46,506 nucleotides of DNA from Kofleriaceae bacterium (lineage in GTDB: Bacteria; Myxococcota_A; Polyangia; Haliangiales; Haliangiaceae). The notes below the pieces were generated by a model. The model searched no databases and had not been told where the DNA came from. It saw only the letters and a program-made list of their open reading frames with translations. The translations under genes and the position numbers were made by a program. Positions 33,893 to 42,431 of the stretch are shown here, piece by piece. Position 1 is the stretch's first letter, and each line of letters opens with the position of its first letter. The stretch is from positions 1 to 46,506 of the forward strand of contig JANTGM010000041.1 in NCBI GenBank assembly GCA_024762925.1. The letters run 5' to 3'.

Positions 33893-35144
33893 GAGCGCGT
33901 TGCTTTTGCAGGGCCCTGTTGGGCCATTCTTTCGTCGATTCGCCGACGAGCTGCAGCGCCACGGCGCCCAAGTAACCAAAGTCAATTTCAATGGCGGTGA
34001 TGCTCTCTTCTTTCGAGGACCAGAAGTTATCTCGTACCGAGATCCCATCGACGAGTGGCCCGCTCGATTTCGCGCTCTAGTACGGGAACGTCGCGTCGAC
34101 GCAGTCTTTCTTGTTGGTGACTGCAGAGCCATTCACAAACCCATCATCCCAATCGCCCACGAAATGGGAATTGCGGTTTGGGTCTTTGAAGAAGGCTATC
34201 TGCGACCCGATCACATCACATTGGAGCGCGATGGGGTGAACGGCAACTCCAGCATGCCGAAGGATCCCGATACCTATCGCGAAGAAGCTGCGAACATGGG
34301 CCCAGCTCCCAAAGCTGAGCGTGTTGGAGATACCTTCGTACCATTCGCAATTCAGTCTGTGCTCTACGCGTGTGCACACTCGGTGAGCGCCTGGCGGTAT
34401 CCGCACTACCAACATCATCGCGACATCCGACCCTTGGGACAAGGCATTGCATGGGCTCGAAGCGCGTGGCGAAAGAAGGCCTACGCTGTCAAAGAGAAAG
34501 GCATATTGGAGCGGGCGACCGGCATGTGGAGCGGCAACTACTTCCTGGTTCCACTTCAGCTGCACTGCGATTTTCAAATCGTGCACTCGGACTACGAGAG
34601 CATTCCGGCGTTCATAGAAGAAGTCTTAGAGACCTTTGCGAAACACGGACCAAGCGATACGCGACTGCTGATTAAACATCATCCCCTCGATCGAGCGTAT
34701 CGAGACTATACCGAGCTATTGCGGCGTCACTCCGAACGGCTGGGTCTAGTCGGCCGTGTGCACTACATTCACGATCAACACCTGCCCACTCTGCTCAAAC
34801 ACGCACGGGGTGTGGTGACGATGAACAGTACCGTTGGCACATCAGCGCTGTACCACCAAGCTCCGGTCAAGGTCATGGGGCGTGCGATCTACAACGTCCC
34901 CGAACTTACCTACCAAGGCAGCCTATCCAACTTCTTTTGCGAAATAGGTAGCGTCGATTCCGAGCTGTTCCGCGACTTCAATCGCTGGATGCGCGAGCAC
35001 AATCAAATCAACGGAAGCTTCTACAAAGTGCGCGACGGAATCTGCCCCGAGCGAGAGATTTGCAAGCGCCTCGACTCGCAGGAAAGCACCGGTGGTGACG
35101 AGGGCAACGACGAGGTGGACGAATCGTATCCACGGCTCGCATAG
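33882..35144 (+). CDS. kpsS: Capsule KDO-linker transferase KpsS
   Basis: The GTG at 33882 is chosen because GGAGG sits 8 nt upstream and KSALLLQGPVGPFFRRFADEL then opens the protein as in KpsS. A start at ATG 33861 is possible. About 420 residues with VFEEGYLRPDHITLE, QLHCDFQIVHSDY, LIKHHPLDRAYRDY and VTMNSTVGTSALYHQAPVKVMG. KpsS adds the first beta-KDO to phosphatidylglycerol. It overlaps the kpsC end by 11 bp. Asp/Glu-rich C-terminal tail. Confidence 0.95.
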   Translation: MGPKSALLLQGPVGPFFRRFADELQRHGAQVTKVNFNGGDALFFRGPEVISYRDPIDEWPARFRALVRERRVDAVFLVGDCRAIHKPIIPIAHEMGIAVWVFEEGYLRPDHITLERDGVNGNSSMPKDPDTYREEAANMGPAPKAERVGDTFVPFAIQSVLYACAHSVSAWRYPHYQHHRDIRPLGQGIAWARSAWRKKAYAVKEKGILERATGMWSGNYFLVPLQLHCDFQIVHSDYESIPAFIEEVLETFAKHGPSDTRLLIKHHPLDRAYRDYTELLRRHSERLGLVGRVHYIHDQHLPTLLKHARGVVTMNSTVGTSALYHQAPVKVMGRAIYNVPELTYQGSLSNFFCEIGSVDSELFRDFNRWMREHNQINGSFYKVRDGICPEREICKRLDSQESTGGDEGNDEVDESYPRLA

Positions 35145-35187
35145 TGTTGGCATCGAGTTGCTCGGACGTTAGGGTTAAGAAGAATTC

Positions 35188-37026
35188 TTAGCACCCCGCA
35201 GGGCGTTGCTCAAGAATTTGCTTGTATGCGGCATCTACTCTGTCAGCAATGCGGTCCCACGTTCGATTCTCTCGAACCCAGCTTCGGGCGCTCTTCCCAA
35301 GGTCTGTCATTCGAGCTGAATCGCGCATGAGCAGGTGCAGAGAATTGGCTAGGTCTTCCCAGTTGTCCTTCTTGTGAATGAGACCGGTTTCGCCTTCGCG
35401 TACCATTTCCGCCAACGCATCAACACTTGAAACCACGACGGCTTTTTGCATCGCCATAGCTTCGAAGGGCTTGAGAGGGGAGACGACTTCACAGACGCGG
35501 GCACCCTTTCGAGGATATGCACAGATGTGCATGAGCGAGTAGTATCGTGCAACTTGGTCATGCGCAACGCGTCCCGTGAAGGTGACAACTCGTTCTAACT
35601 CGAGCTCTGCGGAAAGTGCTCGCAGTGATTGCATCGCTGCTCCGTCGCCAACGAGCAAGAGTCGGATGCTCTTGTGTCCTGCATGGTGAAGGCTCGCCAC
35701 CGCTCGCAAGAGATCATCGAGACCCTCATATGCTGCAAACGAGCCCACAAAGCCAACCACCGTCTCACTGTCATAGCCAAGTTCACTCTTGAGTGCCAAG
35801 TCTGGCTCACGAGGCTGAAAGTCCTCTACATTGACGGCGTTCGGGACCACAGTGATTTTCTTAGCCGATATGCCCGCATCGATGACAATATCGCGAATGG
35901 CTTCTGTTATCGCAAAGACGTGATCTGCTTGGCTGGCGGCTTGCATTTCTAGCGCGTGTGTCATCGCGTAGTGCTCGGTGGTTTCATAGCTGGGCTGCTT
36001 CGACGCGCGAGTCATATGCCAAAGGCCTCGCATCTCATAGATGGAGGGAATGCCAAGCCGCCTCGCCGCTTCGGTTCCAGAGAGCCCAACGATCTGATTG
36101 GACGCGGTGTGGATGAGTGCAGGGCGAAAGAGGGCGGCTTGTCTGCAGAGCGTTTCGACCGCTTGCTCTTGGTACTCTTGTGGCACGAGCGTGCGAAATG
36201 CTTCTGTGTCAGGTTCGAAGTGATACGTAATGGCTTCTACGACTTCGCGTCGCTCAGCAAGCGCCTTGTCGATGAAGTCATACCTGTCGTTGGGATAGCC
36301 ATGCCTGGCAAAGACTTCGATGTCCCAACCCTTGCCTTGGAGCTGTCTTGCTAGGGCATGGGTGCGAATCGCATAGCCACTATTGTGAAATGGCGGGCAC
36401 TGGCTAACATGATAGAGAACTCGCTTTTGGCTGTTCGGCTTCCATGTGCGAGTCTTCTTCGCTCTACGTGGCATTCCACGAGCCAAGAGCTCTCTCTCCG
36501 CAGAGAGCTTCTTTGCCAACGCGGTGTCTTGTTCATCGGAAAGACAACAACGGCTAATTTCGGCAGCTCGGGTTATGTGACCTTCTCGTCCGTGTAGCCT
36601 CGCTAAGAGCCTCACAGCAGAGACACTAGAGGTGTGTGACAAGAAAGCATCCCCCAAGTCTGTTGCTCGTTCCGGTGCGTGCTTTTGCAGGACATGCATG
36701 CTTGCCCAAAGAAGCCTATTTGCGGCAGTCGTGTGGCCTCCCTCAAACAGCAGTTGAATCGCTTGGCGAGTGCGAAGCTCCACGAGATCAACTCCATAAC
36801 TCTGAATAGTTTCGCGGAGCAAGGTGCGGACACTTGCCTGGCCAGGAACGAATGCATAGCGCACCAACCACCGGGTCATCTGATCTGCAGGATAGTTTGC
36901 CGGCATCAGGCGTGCGCGCAGCGGAGCACTTCGAACCAGCGCAAGCGTAAGACCACGAGTAAGGCGGCGCTTCAGTTTGCGATACTGTGCGTCGAGGAGC
37001 CAGCCCAGGTTGTTTGTTGGATTCAT
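35188..37026 (-). CDS. GT4-type glycosyltransferase with helical N-terminal region
   Basis: A 612-residue protein. The first 200 residues are helical and basic, without a known domain. From about 203 there is a GT-B fold glycosyltransferase (family 4-like): YHVSQCPPFHNSGYAIRTHALARQL, IYEMRGLWHMTR, VVPNAVNVEDF, GFVGSFAAYEGLDDLLRA and the C-terminal donor site VSPLKPFEAMAMQKAVVVS. It is convergent with kpsS and divergent from the next plus-strand block. It probably adds a hexose to the capsule repeat. Confidence 0.9.
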   Translation of the reverse strand: MNPTNNLGWLLDAQYRKLKRRLTRGLTLALVRSAPLRARLMPANYPADQMTRWLVRYAFVPGQASVRTLLRETIQSYGVDLVELRTRQAIQLLFEGGHTTAANRLLWASMHVLQKHAPERATDLGDAFLSHTSSVSAVRLLARLHGREGHITRAAEISRCCLSDEQDTALAKKLSAERELLARGMPRRAKKTRTWKPNSQKRVLYHVSQCPPFHNSGYAIRTHALARQLQGKGWDIEVFARHGYPNDRYDFIDKALAERREVVEAITYHFEPDTEAFRTLVPQEYQEQAVETLCRQAALFRPALIHTASNQIVGLSGTEAARRLGIPSIYEMRGLWHMTRASKQPSYETTEHYAMTHALEMQAASQADHVFAITEAIRDIVIDAGISAKKITVVPNAVNVEDFQPREPDLALKSELGYDSETVVGFVGSFAAYEGLDDLLRAVASLHHAGHKSIRLLLVGDGAAMQSLRALSAELELERVVTFTGRVAHDQVARYYSLMHICAYPRKGARVCEVVSPLKPFEAMAMQKAVVVSSVDALAEMVREGETGLIHKKDNWEDLANSLHLLMRDSARMTDLGKSARSWVRENRTWDRIADRVDAAYKQILEQRPAGC

Positions 37027-37314
37027 TTCACTGGCGTCATGATTGCGGCTTGGCAGGTGAACAGATGTCTACTCTAGTCGGGTCCTTTGCGCTCATCAAG
37101 AGACTTATGGCGCTGCTTTTAGCGATCTTTGGTCGTAGGTATTGTTAGTAGATTGCTGTTCAGGGCGTTGCCTTATTCTGTCCGATGAAGCTTACATAAA
37201 AGTTGCCGACAAGAAGGCTCGCTAGCGGCAGAGAATCCCTTGCTCAGCTTTCGAGAGCCAAGAGCCCGAGGCACTTGTGGGTATCATCTCGGCCGAGCTA
37301 TAACGAGACCAGCA
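37027..37314. other. Divergent intergenic region, AT-richer
   Basis: About 290 bp between the minus-strand GT4 gene and the plus-strand small protein. No gene seen. Being divergent, it should hold promoters for both sides, but no confident -35/-10 pair could be picked. This marks the start of the more AT-rich variable capsule block. Confidence 0.4.
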
Positions 37315-37569
37315 ATGGCATCCACACGAAGAAAGCTTCGCAAGCTACGTGAGTCCCCTGGCCTCTTCGTAGCAGACATGATTCTGAAGAGACTGGGGCG
37401 GTCAGGTGATAGGCTTTCTACCTCTACCCTTTCTTTCCAGTTCTGCAACGCCGACTTCGATGTCGTTGATGACTATGTTCTGATCACGAACGCCAAGATT
37501 GTCAGTGAGCTGCGACGAATCAAGCAAGTTGGAGCGGTATCGAAGCTCGAGATTACCGAGAAGAGATAG
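37315..37569 (+). CDS. Small basic protein with capsule-transferase N-terminal motif
   Basis: ATG 37315 begins an 84-residue protein; the longer frame from 37240 adds 25 residues of unclear value. Residues 6-24 match the pattern RKLRKL-x3-P-x-LF-x2-D-x-x-L, almost the same as 136-154 of the GT2 protein at 28272. The rest (VDDYVLITNAKIVSEL) is short and hydrophobic-alternating. In other proteins this motif precedes a glycosyltransferase, so this could be a truncated transferase or a small stand-alone membrane-docking subunit. It sits 33 bp before a methyltransferase gene. Confidence 0.6.
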   Translation: MASTRRKLRKLRESPGLFVADMILKRLGRSGDRLSTSTLSFQFCNADFDVVDDYVLITNAKIVSELRRIKQVGAVSKLEITEKR

Positions 37570-37602
37570 CTACGCCTGGTTGGGCGGAGGAGAAGTATCA
37601 TC

Positions 37603-38244
37603 ATGATCAACGCCCGTGAATACTGGGACCAGCGACACCAGGCACTCGATGACCTTCGTTCTGGGGGAGATAGGGGAATATCTGAAGGGGAGAACTATGC
37701 GTTCTACATTCACCGCTTATCCGCCGTCCTCCGATTTCTACATGAACACTTCTACGGAAAGAGACCTCTGCACATTCTCGATGCTGGATGTGGAAAGGGG
37801 TTTTTCTCAGAAGGGCTTGTTCGATCAGGCTACGAAGTTGACGGCATAGATTCGAGTGAAGCCGCTATTCGCATCGCGAGAGAGCAAACCGTTGGTGAGT
37901 TTCATTGTGTTCCACTGGAGACCTTCGAAGCGAAGCGGCTCTACGACGCGGTCATTTGCATCGATGTCCTCTTTCACATTCTCGATGATCAAGTGTGGGA
38001 GGCGTCTCTGAAGAATCTAATCAACTCGGTGTCGATAAACGGGTTGATTATCGTGACAGATGTTGCCGGGCCTGAGCGGCTATCGCTGGGCAACTACATC
38101 ATTCATCGTCCTCGCGAGCAGTATCTTGAATGCTTCGGAGAGCGTGGATTCACCCTTCAGAGAAGCGTTCCGTTTCGTCTTGGTGTTAACCCCAACAAGT
38201 TCTTGGTATTCGCAGCGTCCACGCAAGGTGAGGACTCCAAATGA
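37603..38244 (+). CDS. SAM-dependent methyltransferase
   Basis: A 213-residue class I methyltransferase with a strong GGAGGAG Shine-Dalgarno 10 nt upstream. Motif I is ILDAGCGKGFFSEGL (about 58-72), then VDGIDSS (acidic ribose-binding position), and ICIDVLFHILDD as motif IV. The stop overlaps the giant glycosyltransferase start (ATGA, 38241-38244), so it probably methylates a sugar or glycan end as part of capsule synthesis; the acceptor is unknown. Confidence 0.9.
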   Translation: MINAREYWDQRHQALDDLRSGGDRGISEGENYAFYIHRLSAVLRFLHEHFYGKRPLHILDAGCGKGFFSEGLVRSGYEVDGIDSSEAAIRIAREQTVGEFHCVPLETFEAKRLYDAVICIDVLFHILDDQVWEASLKNLINSVSINGLIIVTDVAGPERLSLGNYIIHRPREQYLECFGERGFTLQRSVPFRLGVNPNKFLVFAASTQGEDSK

Positions 38245-41200
38245 GAATTGCAGACATTTTCGCACTATTCCGGGACCAAGGTTACAAACACGCATACGAC
38301 TTCTCCTCTTCGACGAGCACCATTCGCAATTACGCCCGTCTTGGGACTCGTGAGATTATTGGCTTTCATTCTCCCGACGAACTGACGGTGGGTGCGAAGA
38401 ACGTCATCGTAGGAGATGACATGACGCTTCTCCCGGATGACTTGCAGGCCTACCGAGGATCAGCTGTTCTTCTCGTCTTCCCAAGTGCCGATTCACTTGT
38501 CTCACGAGGCCTAACGAGTTTTCTGCGCCGCAACCAAGCGTGTATGCAGAGCATCCAGAACACCGACTACAGCGATAACCCGCTAGCAGTGTTTGCCATT
38601 ATTGACGATGGCGAAAACTCAGCGAAGTACATTGCGAAGAACAACGACCTCGCTCTTCAAGAACACTGGAACACGGAACTAGTACAACAGGCACGAAACT
38701 CGCGGAGGATGCGACAACGAGCTTTGCAGCGCGTACAGGACCTGCAGAAGTCTCTGGATTCCGCGAAAGGCGAGATTGCGACGCTTGAGGGCAAGGTGGA
38801 GGGCTTGAGCGAGCAGCTTGATTCGGCGCGCAAAGAATCCAGAAAGTACCAGGCGCTGTATAAGAACTATGCCAACAAGCATAGTTTGCTCTCAGACACG
38901 TTTGCGGTTGAAACAGGTGCTGCAGTTGAAGATGCGTTGTTGTCGCCTGGCCGAAAGACGTTGGAGTTGCCATCAAGTATCGCGAAATCTGCATTGAGGC
39001 ACCTTGCACTTCGCGTTCGCAATGCAGGCAAGGCCAACCGTCGCAAGGACGATGCGCCTGCCATCTCCCAGCCCACAGAGGAGGTGCGAAAGCCGATCCC
39101 CTTTTTTGCCTGCGCTGCGCTCGAAGAGTTTGAACGCGAAAGCAAAGGCGGCCCGACGATCTTGGTCTACGCTGACGTGAGTATCAATGTCGTAGATGGT
39201 TCTTCGATTTGGCTGACATCTGTATGCAATCTTGCTGCACGATGTGCCAATACAATCGTTCTCTCTAGAGAGAACGCCAAGACCGATCTCATCACTTCAA
39301 ACTTTGTTGACAGCGCAAACCAAGTGCTCTTGCTGCAGCCTTCGGATTTGGGTGTGCCCGATCGACTTTCAGTCGAGGACGTGTCGGATGTCATCTCCAT
39401 TCTTGATGCGCAGCTTCAGGGGCTTGAGTTTATCGTTGTTCGAGGGATTCAAATTGCCTCGGAGCTTTGTAGGACCAATGACTTCTACGCTCGTTTGGTT
39501 CCCTACCTAACCAACTTCTACATGCACACGATGGAAGGGCCTGTGCTCAGAGAGGGGTGCGCTGAGGTAATCGATAGAATTGCGCAAAACTCTAGAACAT
39601 GGCTTTGGCAGACACCTGCCATGGAGTCGTTTGTTTCCAAGTCTCTAGACATCGAGATGGGGAAGTCGCTTTCATTTCCGCCACTACTTCCCGACATGTC
39701 TGGCTTTGTCGCGAGTGCTGCTCCGAGAGTCGGCAACGCACCCATTGTGATTGGATATGCGGGGAAAATCCAACCTGACTGGGGAGTGATCGAACTGCTC
39801 AGAGAGGCCAAGAGGCTCAACCAAGGAGCTGTCGATATTGTTGTCCGTATTGTGACGAGCAAGATAAGCCACCGAAGCGAGATGGTTTCCGGTGTGGGCT
39901 TTGTTGAGGAGATTCATAGCCTTCTTGAGGAAGACTTTGTCGACTTGCACCAGAACGTGAATCGTCAGAGGAGCATTGAATTGCTTGAAGGAGTCGATTT
40001 TGTCTGGTGCTTTCGTCCTGAGTATTTTGAGAGTTGCACACTAGAGCTTTCGACGAAGCTACTTGAAGCGATCGCGATCAAGAAGCCTGCGATTTGCTTT
40101 CCTGCGGCCATTAACACCGACTTGCTGGGTAAGAACTATCCGTACTTCATTGAGAAGGAGGACGAGCTGCAGTCACTCCTAGAAAAGAATCCTCATCCAA
40201 AAATCGATACGAGTTTGGCAGAGCGAATCGCAACTGAGTACGGTTTTGAAGAGCGAATTGCGTCTCTAAGTGGCTTGTTAACTCCTTTGCAGAAGGACAT
40301 GGTGGTGTTTGCTGGCCATGACTTCAAGTTTGTCGACCACTACTACTCTCACCTCAAATCGAATGGATACCAGTGCGTAAAGGACCATTGGGAATGGGGG
40401 GCAACAACAACGGAGGCCCGTAGTCGGGAACTCTACGAGAAGGCGGATATCATCTTTTGTGAATGGGGGCTGGCCAACGCGGTGTGGTACTCGCAGAACA
40501 ATTCAGAGAAGAAGCCTCTCTATATTCGCATTCACTTGCAGGAAATTAATCCTAAGGCGCAAAAGTTTGGGCCAGCTATCGACATAGAAAACGTCACGCG
40601 AGTCATCTTTGTTTCGGAGAGAGTTCGCGATGTCGCGATCGAGAAGTGGAATTGGCCAATCGAGAAAACCGTTGTGATTCCAAACTATGTATTGGTGGAT
40701 AGCTTCACTAGCTCTCCAACCAAGAGGCGCTCCATCAACCTTGGCTTGGTTGGAATTACTCCACAAAGAAAACGCTTCGACAGAGCGCTCGACTTGTTAG
40801 AAAAACTCGTACCCGAGTTTCCCGAGGCGAGATTGTATGTGAAGGGTCATAGGCCAGAAGACTATTGGTGGATGCATGCGCCCGGCCGTGTGGAAGAGTT
40901 GGACTATTACTATGAGCAATATAAGCGCATTGAAAATAGTGCATTGCTTCGAGACACAGTGGTGTTCGATGGCTTTGGCAATGACATGCGTCGTTGGTAC
41001 AAGAAAATTGATTTCATTCTGTCCCCAAGTGACTTTGAGTCATTCCATTATGCGTTGGCAGATGGAGTTGCTTCTGGATGCGTGCCGGTTGTTTGGAATT
41101 GGGATGAGGCCGAAACGATCTACTCACCAAGTTGGCTAGTTTCGAACATCGACGAAGCTGTAAAGCGCGTACATGACTCGCTTCTGTTGGAGGCGAACGA

Positions 41201-41333
41201 GTTTGCGAGCATCGTGGACGATAACCGAAGTCTGATTGTGGACAGGTATGGCGATAAATCCGTGTTTGCCACCCTGAGCGCCGAAATCGGTTTGAGTAGA
41301 AGCTCAGATACTGAGCACCAGAGCGCTCGATAG
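38241..41333 (+). CDS. 1030-aa bifunctional glycosyltransferase with coiled coil
   Basis: In order: an N-terminal alpha/beta domain (1-140), a long coiled coil (about 155-210, LQKSLDSAKGEIATLEGKVEGLSEQLDSA), a basic linker, a first GT-B-like unit (about 300-700; IVIGYAGKIQPDWGVIELL, TLELSTKLLEAIAIKKPAICFP), and a second GT4-like unit (about 705-1010; IFVSERVRDVAIEKW, VVIPNYVLVD, LGLVGITPQRKRFDRALDLLE, SPSDFESFHYALADGVASGCVPVVW). The coiled coil may set chain length or join a polymerase complex, as in WbdD/KfiB-type systems (inference). The gene is visibly more AT-rich than the kds genes, as expected for a serotype-specific region. Confidence 0.85.
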   Translation: MRIADIFALFRDQGYKHAYDFSSSTSTIRNYARLGTREIIGFHSPDELTVGAKNVIVGDDMTLLPDDLQAYRGSAVLLVFPSADSLVSRGLTSFLRRNQACMQSIQNTDYSDNPLAVFAIIDDGENSAKYIAKNNDLALQEHWNTELVQQARNSRRMRQRALQRVQDLQKSLDSAKGEIATLEGKVEGLSEQLDSARKESRKYQALYKNYANKHSLLSDTFAVETGAAVEDALLSPGRKTLELPSSIAKSALRHLALRVRNAGKANRRKDDAPAISQPTEEVRKPIPFFACAALEEFERESKGGPTILVYADVSINVVDGSSIWLTSVCNLAARCANTIVLSRENAKTDLITSNFVDSANQVLLLQPSDLGVPDRLSVEDVSDVISILDAQLQGLEFIVVRGIQIASELCRTNDFYARLVPYLTNFYMHTMEGPVLREGCAEVIDRIAQNSRTWLWQTPAMESFVSKSLDIEMGKSLSFPPLLPDMSGFVASAAPRVGNAPIVIGYAGKIQPDWGVIELLREAKRLNQGAVDIVVRIVTSKISHRSEMVSGVGFVEEIHSLLEEDFVDLHQNVNRQRSIELLEGVDFVWCFRPEYFESCTLELSTKLLEAIAIKKPAICFPAAINTDLLGKNYPYFIEKEDELQSLLEKNPHPKIDTSLAERIATEYGFEERIASLSGLLTPLQKDMVVFAGHDFKFVDHYYSHLKSNGYQCVKDHWEWGATTTEARSRELYEKADIIFCEWGLANAVWYSQNNSEKKPLYIRIHLQEINPKAQKFGPAIDIENVTRVIFVSERVRDVAIEKWNWPIEKTVVIPNYVLVDSFTSSPTKRRSINLGLVGITPQRKRFDRALDLLEKLVPEFPEARLYVKGHRPEDYWWMHAPGRVEELDYYYEQYKRIENSALLRDTVVFDGFGNDMRRWYKKIDFILSPSDFESFHYALADGVASGCVPVVWNWDEAETIYSPSWLVSNIDEAVKRVHDSLLLEANEFASIVDDNRSLIVDRYGDKSVFATLSAEIGLSRSSDTEHQSAR

Positions 41334-41343
41334 CGTGGCGGCG

Positions 41344-42060
41344 CTAGGGCTTTGTTACCCGAAAGCAGAACTGTCCACAGAACGTTAGTTTTCGATGATT
41401 CACAACTCTAGGACCTTTCCCCGCGTGCTGCGCCAGCGTTTCAATCTCCCGATTCCTAGGTGATTCGTTGGTGAAGAATTGTGAGAACCGAGGGTCTCGT
41501 CCGCTGTAGGTTCGTTCCATGAGCGTGAAGCCGTCAATTGAGGGCCGTATCTCTTCGAGTTTCATTCCAGCATCCTCGATCATTCGCTTAAAGCCATAGA
41601 CCGTGAAATTCCAAATGCTGTAAGAGTGATACGGCTCGAACTGCGAGGTTTGTCCTACAAAGGTTCCACCCGGTTGCAGTACTCGAGCCACTTCACCGAG
41701 AACCTGATCCGGATAGCGAACGTGTTCAAGAACCTGATGTGAGTAAATGAGGTCGAAGTTCGCATCGGGAAACGGTAGGTCGCGCCCGTTGTAGGTTACG
41801 AACGTTCCATCGCTTCGCGTTCGGCTTGCCACTTCTGGGGAGTCCTCGATATCTACGCCAGTCCAGTCTGTGCTGGGAAAGTACTGCTTAAAGAGATCGA
41901 TCGAACTACCAACCCCACAACCCAAATCGAGCACGTGTTTTGCTGGCAAGTCACTCGCCGAGAGTGCTTGCACCATGTCCCTCGAATTGACCTGGTGGCA
42001 GTGGTCATTGGGAATGGCCTCTTTCATTAGATCGTACAAATCCATGCTGGAGCGAAGCAT
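41344..42060 (-). CDS. SAM-dependent methyltransferase (Methyltransf_11 type)
   Basis: A 238-residue class I methyltransferase. Motif I is VLDLGCGVGSSIDLF (43-57), then WTGVDIEDS, LPFPDANFDLIYSHQVLEHV (motif IV) and LQPGGTFVGQTS (motif VI). It lies on the minus strand between two plus-strand capsule genes, with only 10 bp to the stop of the giant transferase, which suggests insertion of a single-gene cassette. The acceptor is unknown. Start at ATG 42060 or ATG 42045 (MDLYDLM). Confidence 0.9.
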   Translation of the reverse strand: MLRSSMDLYDLMKEAIPNDHCHQVNSRDMVQALSASDLPAKHVLDLGCGVGSSIDLFKQYFPSTDWTGVDIEDSPEVASRTRSDGTFVTYNGRDLPFPDANFDLIYSHQVLEHVRYPDQVLGEVARVLQPGGTFVGQTSQFEPYHSYSIWNFTVYGFKRMIEDAGMKLEEIRPSIDGFTLMERTYSGRDPRFSQFFTNESPRNREIETLAQHAGKGPRVVNHRKLTFCGQFCFRVTKP

Positions 42061-42431
42061 ATCTCTTGCAGGAGGAAAGGTCGATGTTTGGAACTAACCT
42101 GCCTGGATTATTCTGTCGCTCACGTTTCTCTCAACGGAGTCGCAGCGCATCGGGCTGCCACGATCTAGAAGTCTTCTGAGGTGTTTTCATGGCGCCAGCG
42201 TGCACCAAGCGCGCGGACTCGAGAGGCACGCTCAAGCAACACCACAGTCGCTCACATCGGAGAAAAAGACCGTTTCGTTGGCGAAACTCGGTGCAATTGT
42301 CAACATCGCAAACCAGTAGTTCGTGGTTTTGTCTCCACGACAATGACCTGGCGTGTTTGAGACGTAAGCGAGTTCCAACAGGACTTGGAAGACTCACTTG
42401 TTCTGGCATAGCGTAGGGCTAGGGAATACGA
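42061..42431. other. Divergent intergenic region, no gene seen
   Basis: 371 bp between divergent genes. No open frame on either strand has a plausible start, Shine-Dalgarno sequence or composition. AGGGA about 8 nt before the ATG at 42432 serves the FkbM gene. It probably carries promoters for both sides. Confidence 0.45.

Noticed and set aside
34077-34586. A 169-residue minus-strand frame opposite kpsS
   Set aside because: kpsS is continuous and has all family motifs on the plus strand; the reverse frame shows no domain.
35176-35190. AT-rich palindrome TAAGAA-GAA-TTCTTA between convergent kpsS and GT4 genes
   Set aside because: The stem is only 6 bp and AT-rich without a following T-run, too weak to call a terminator.
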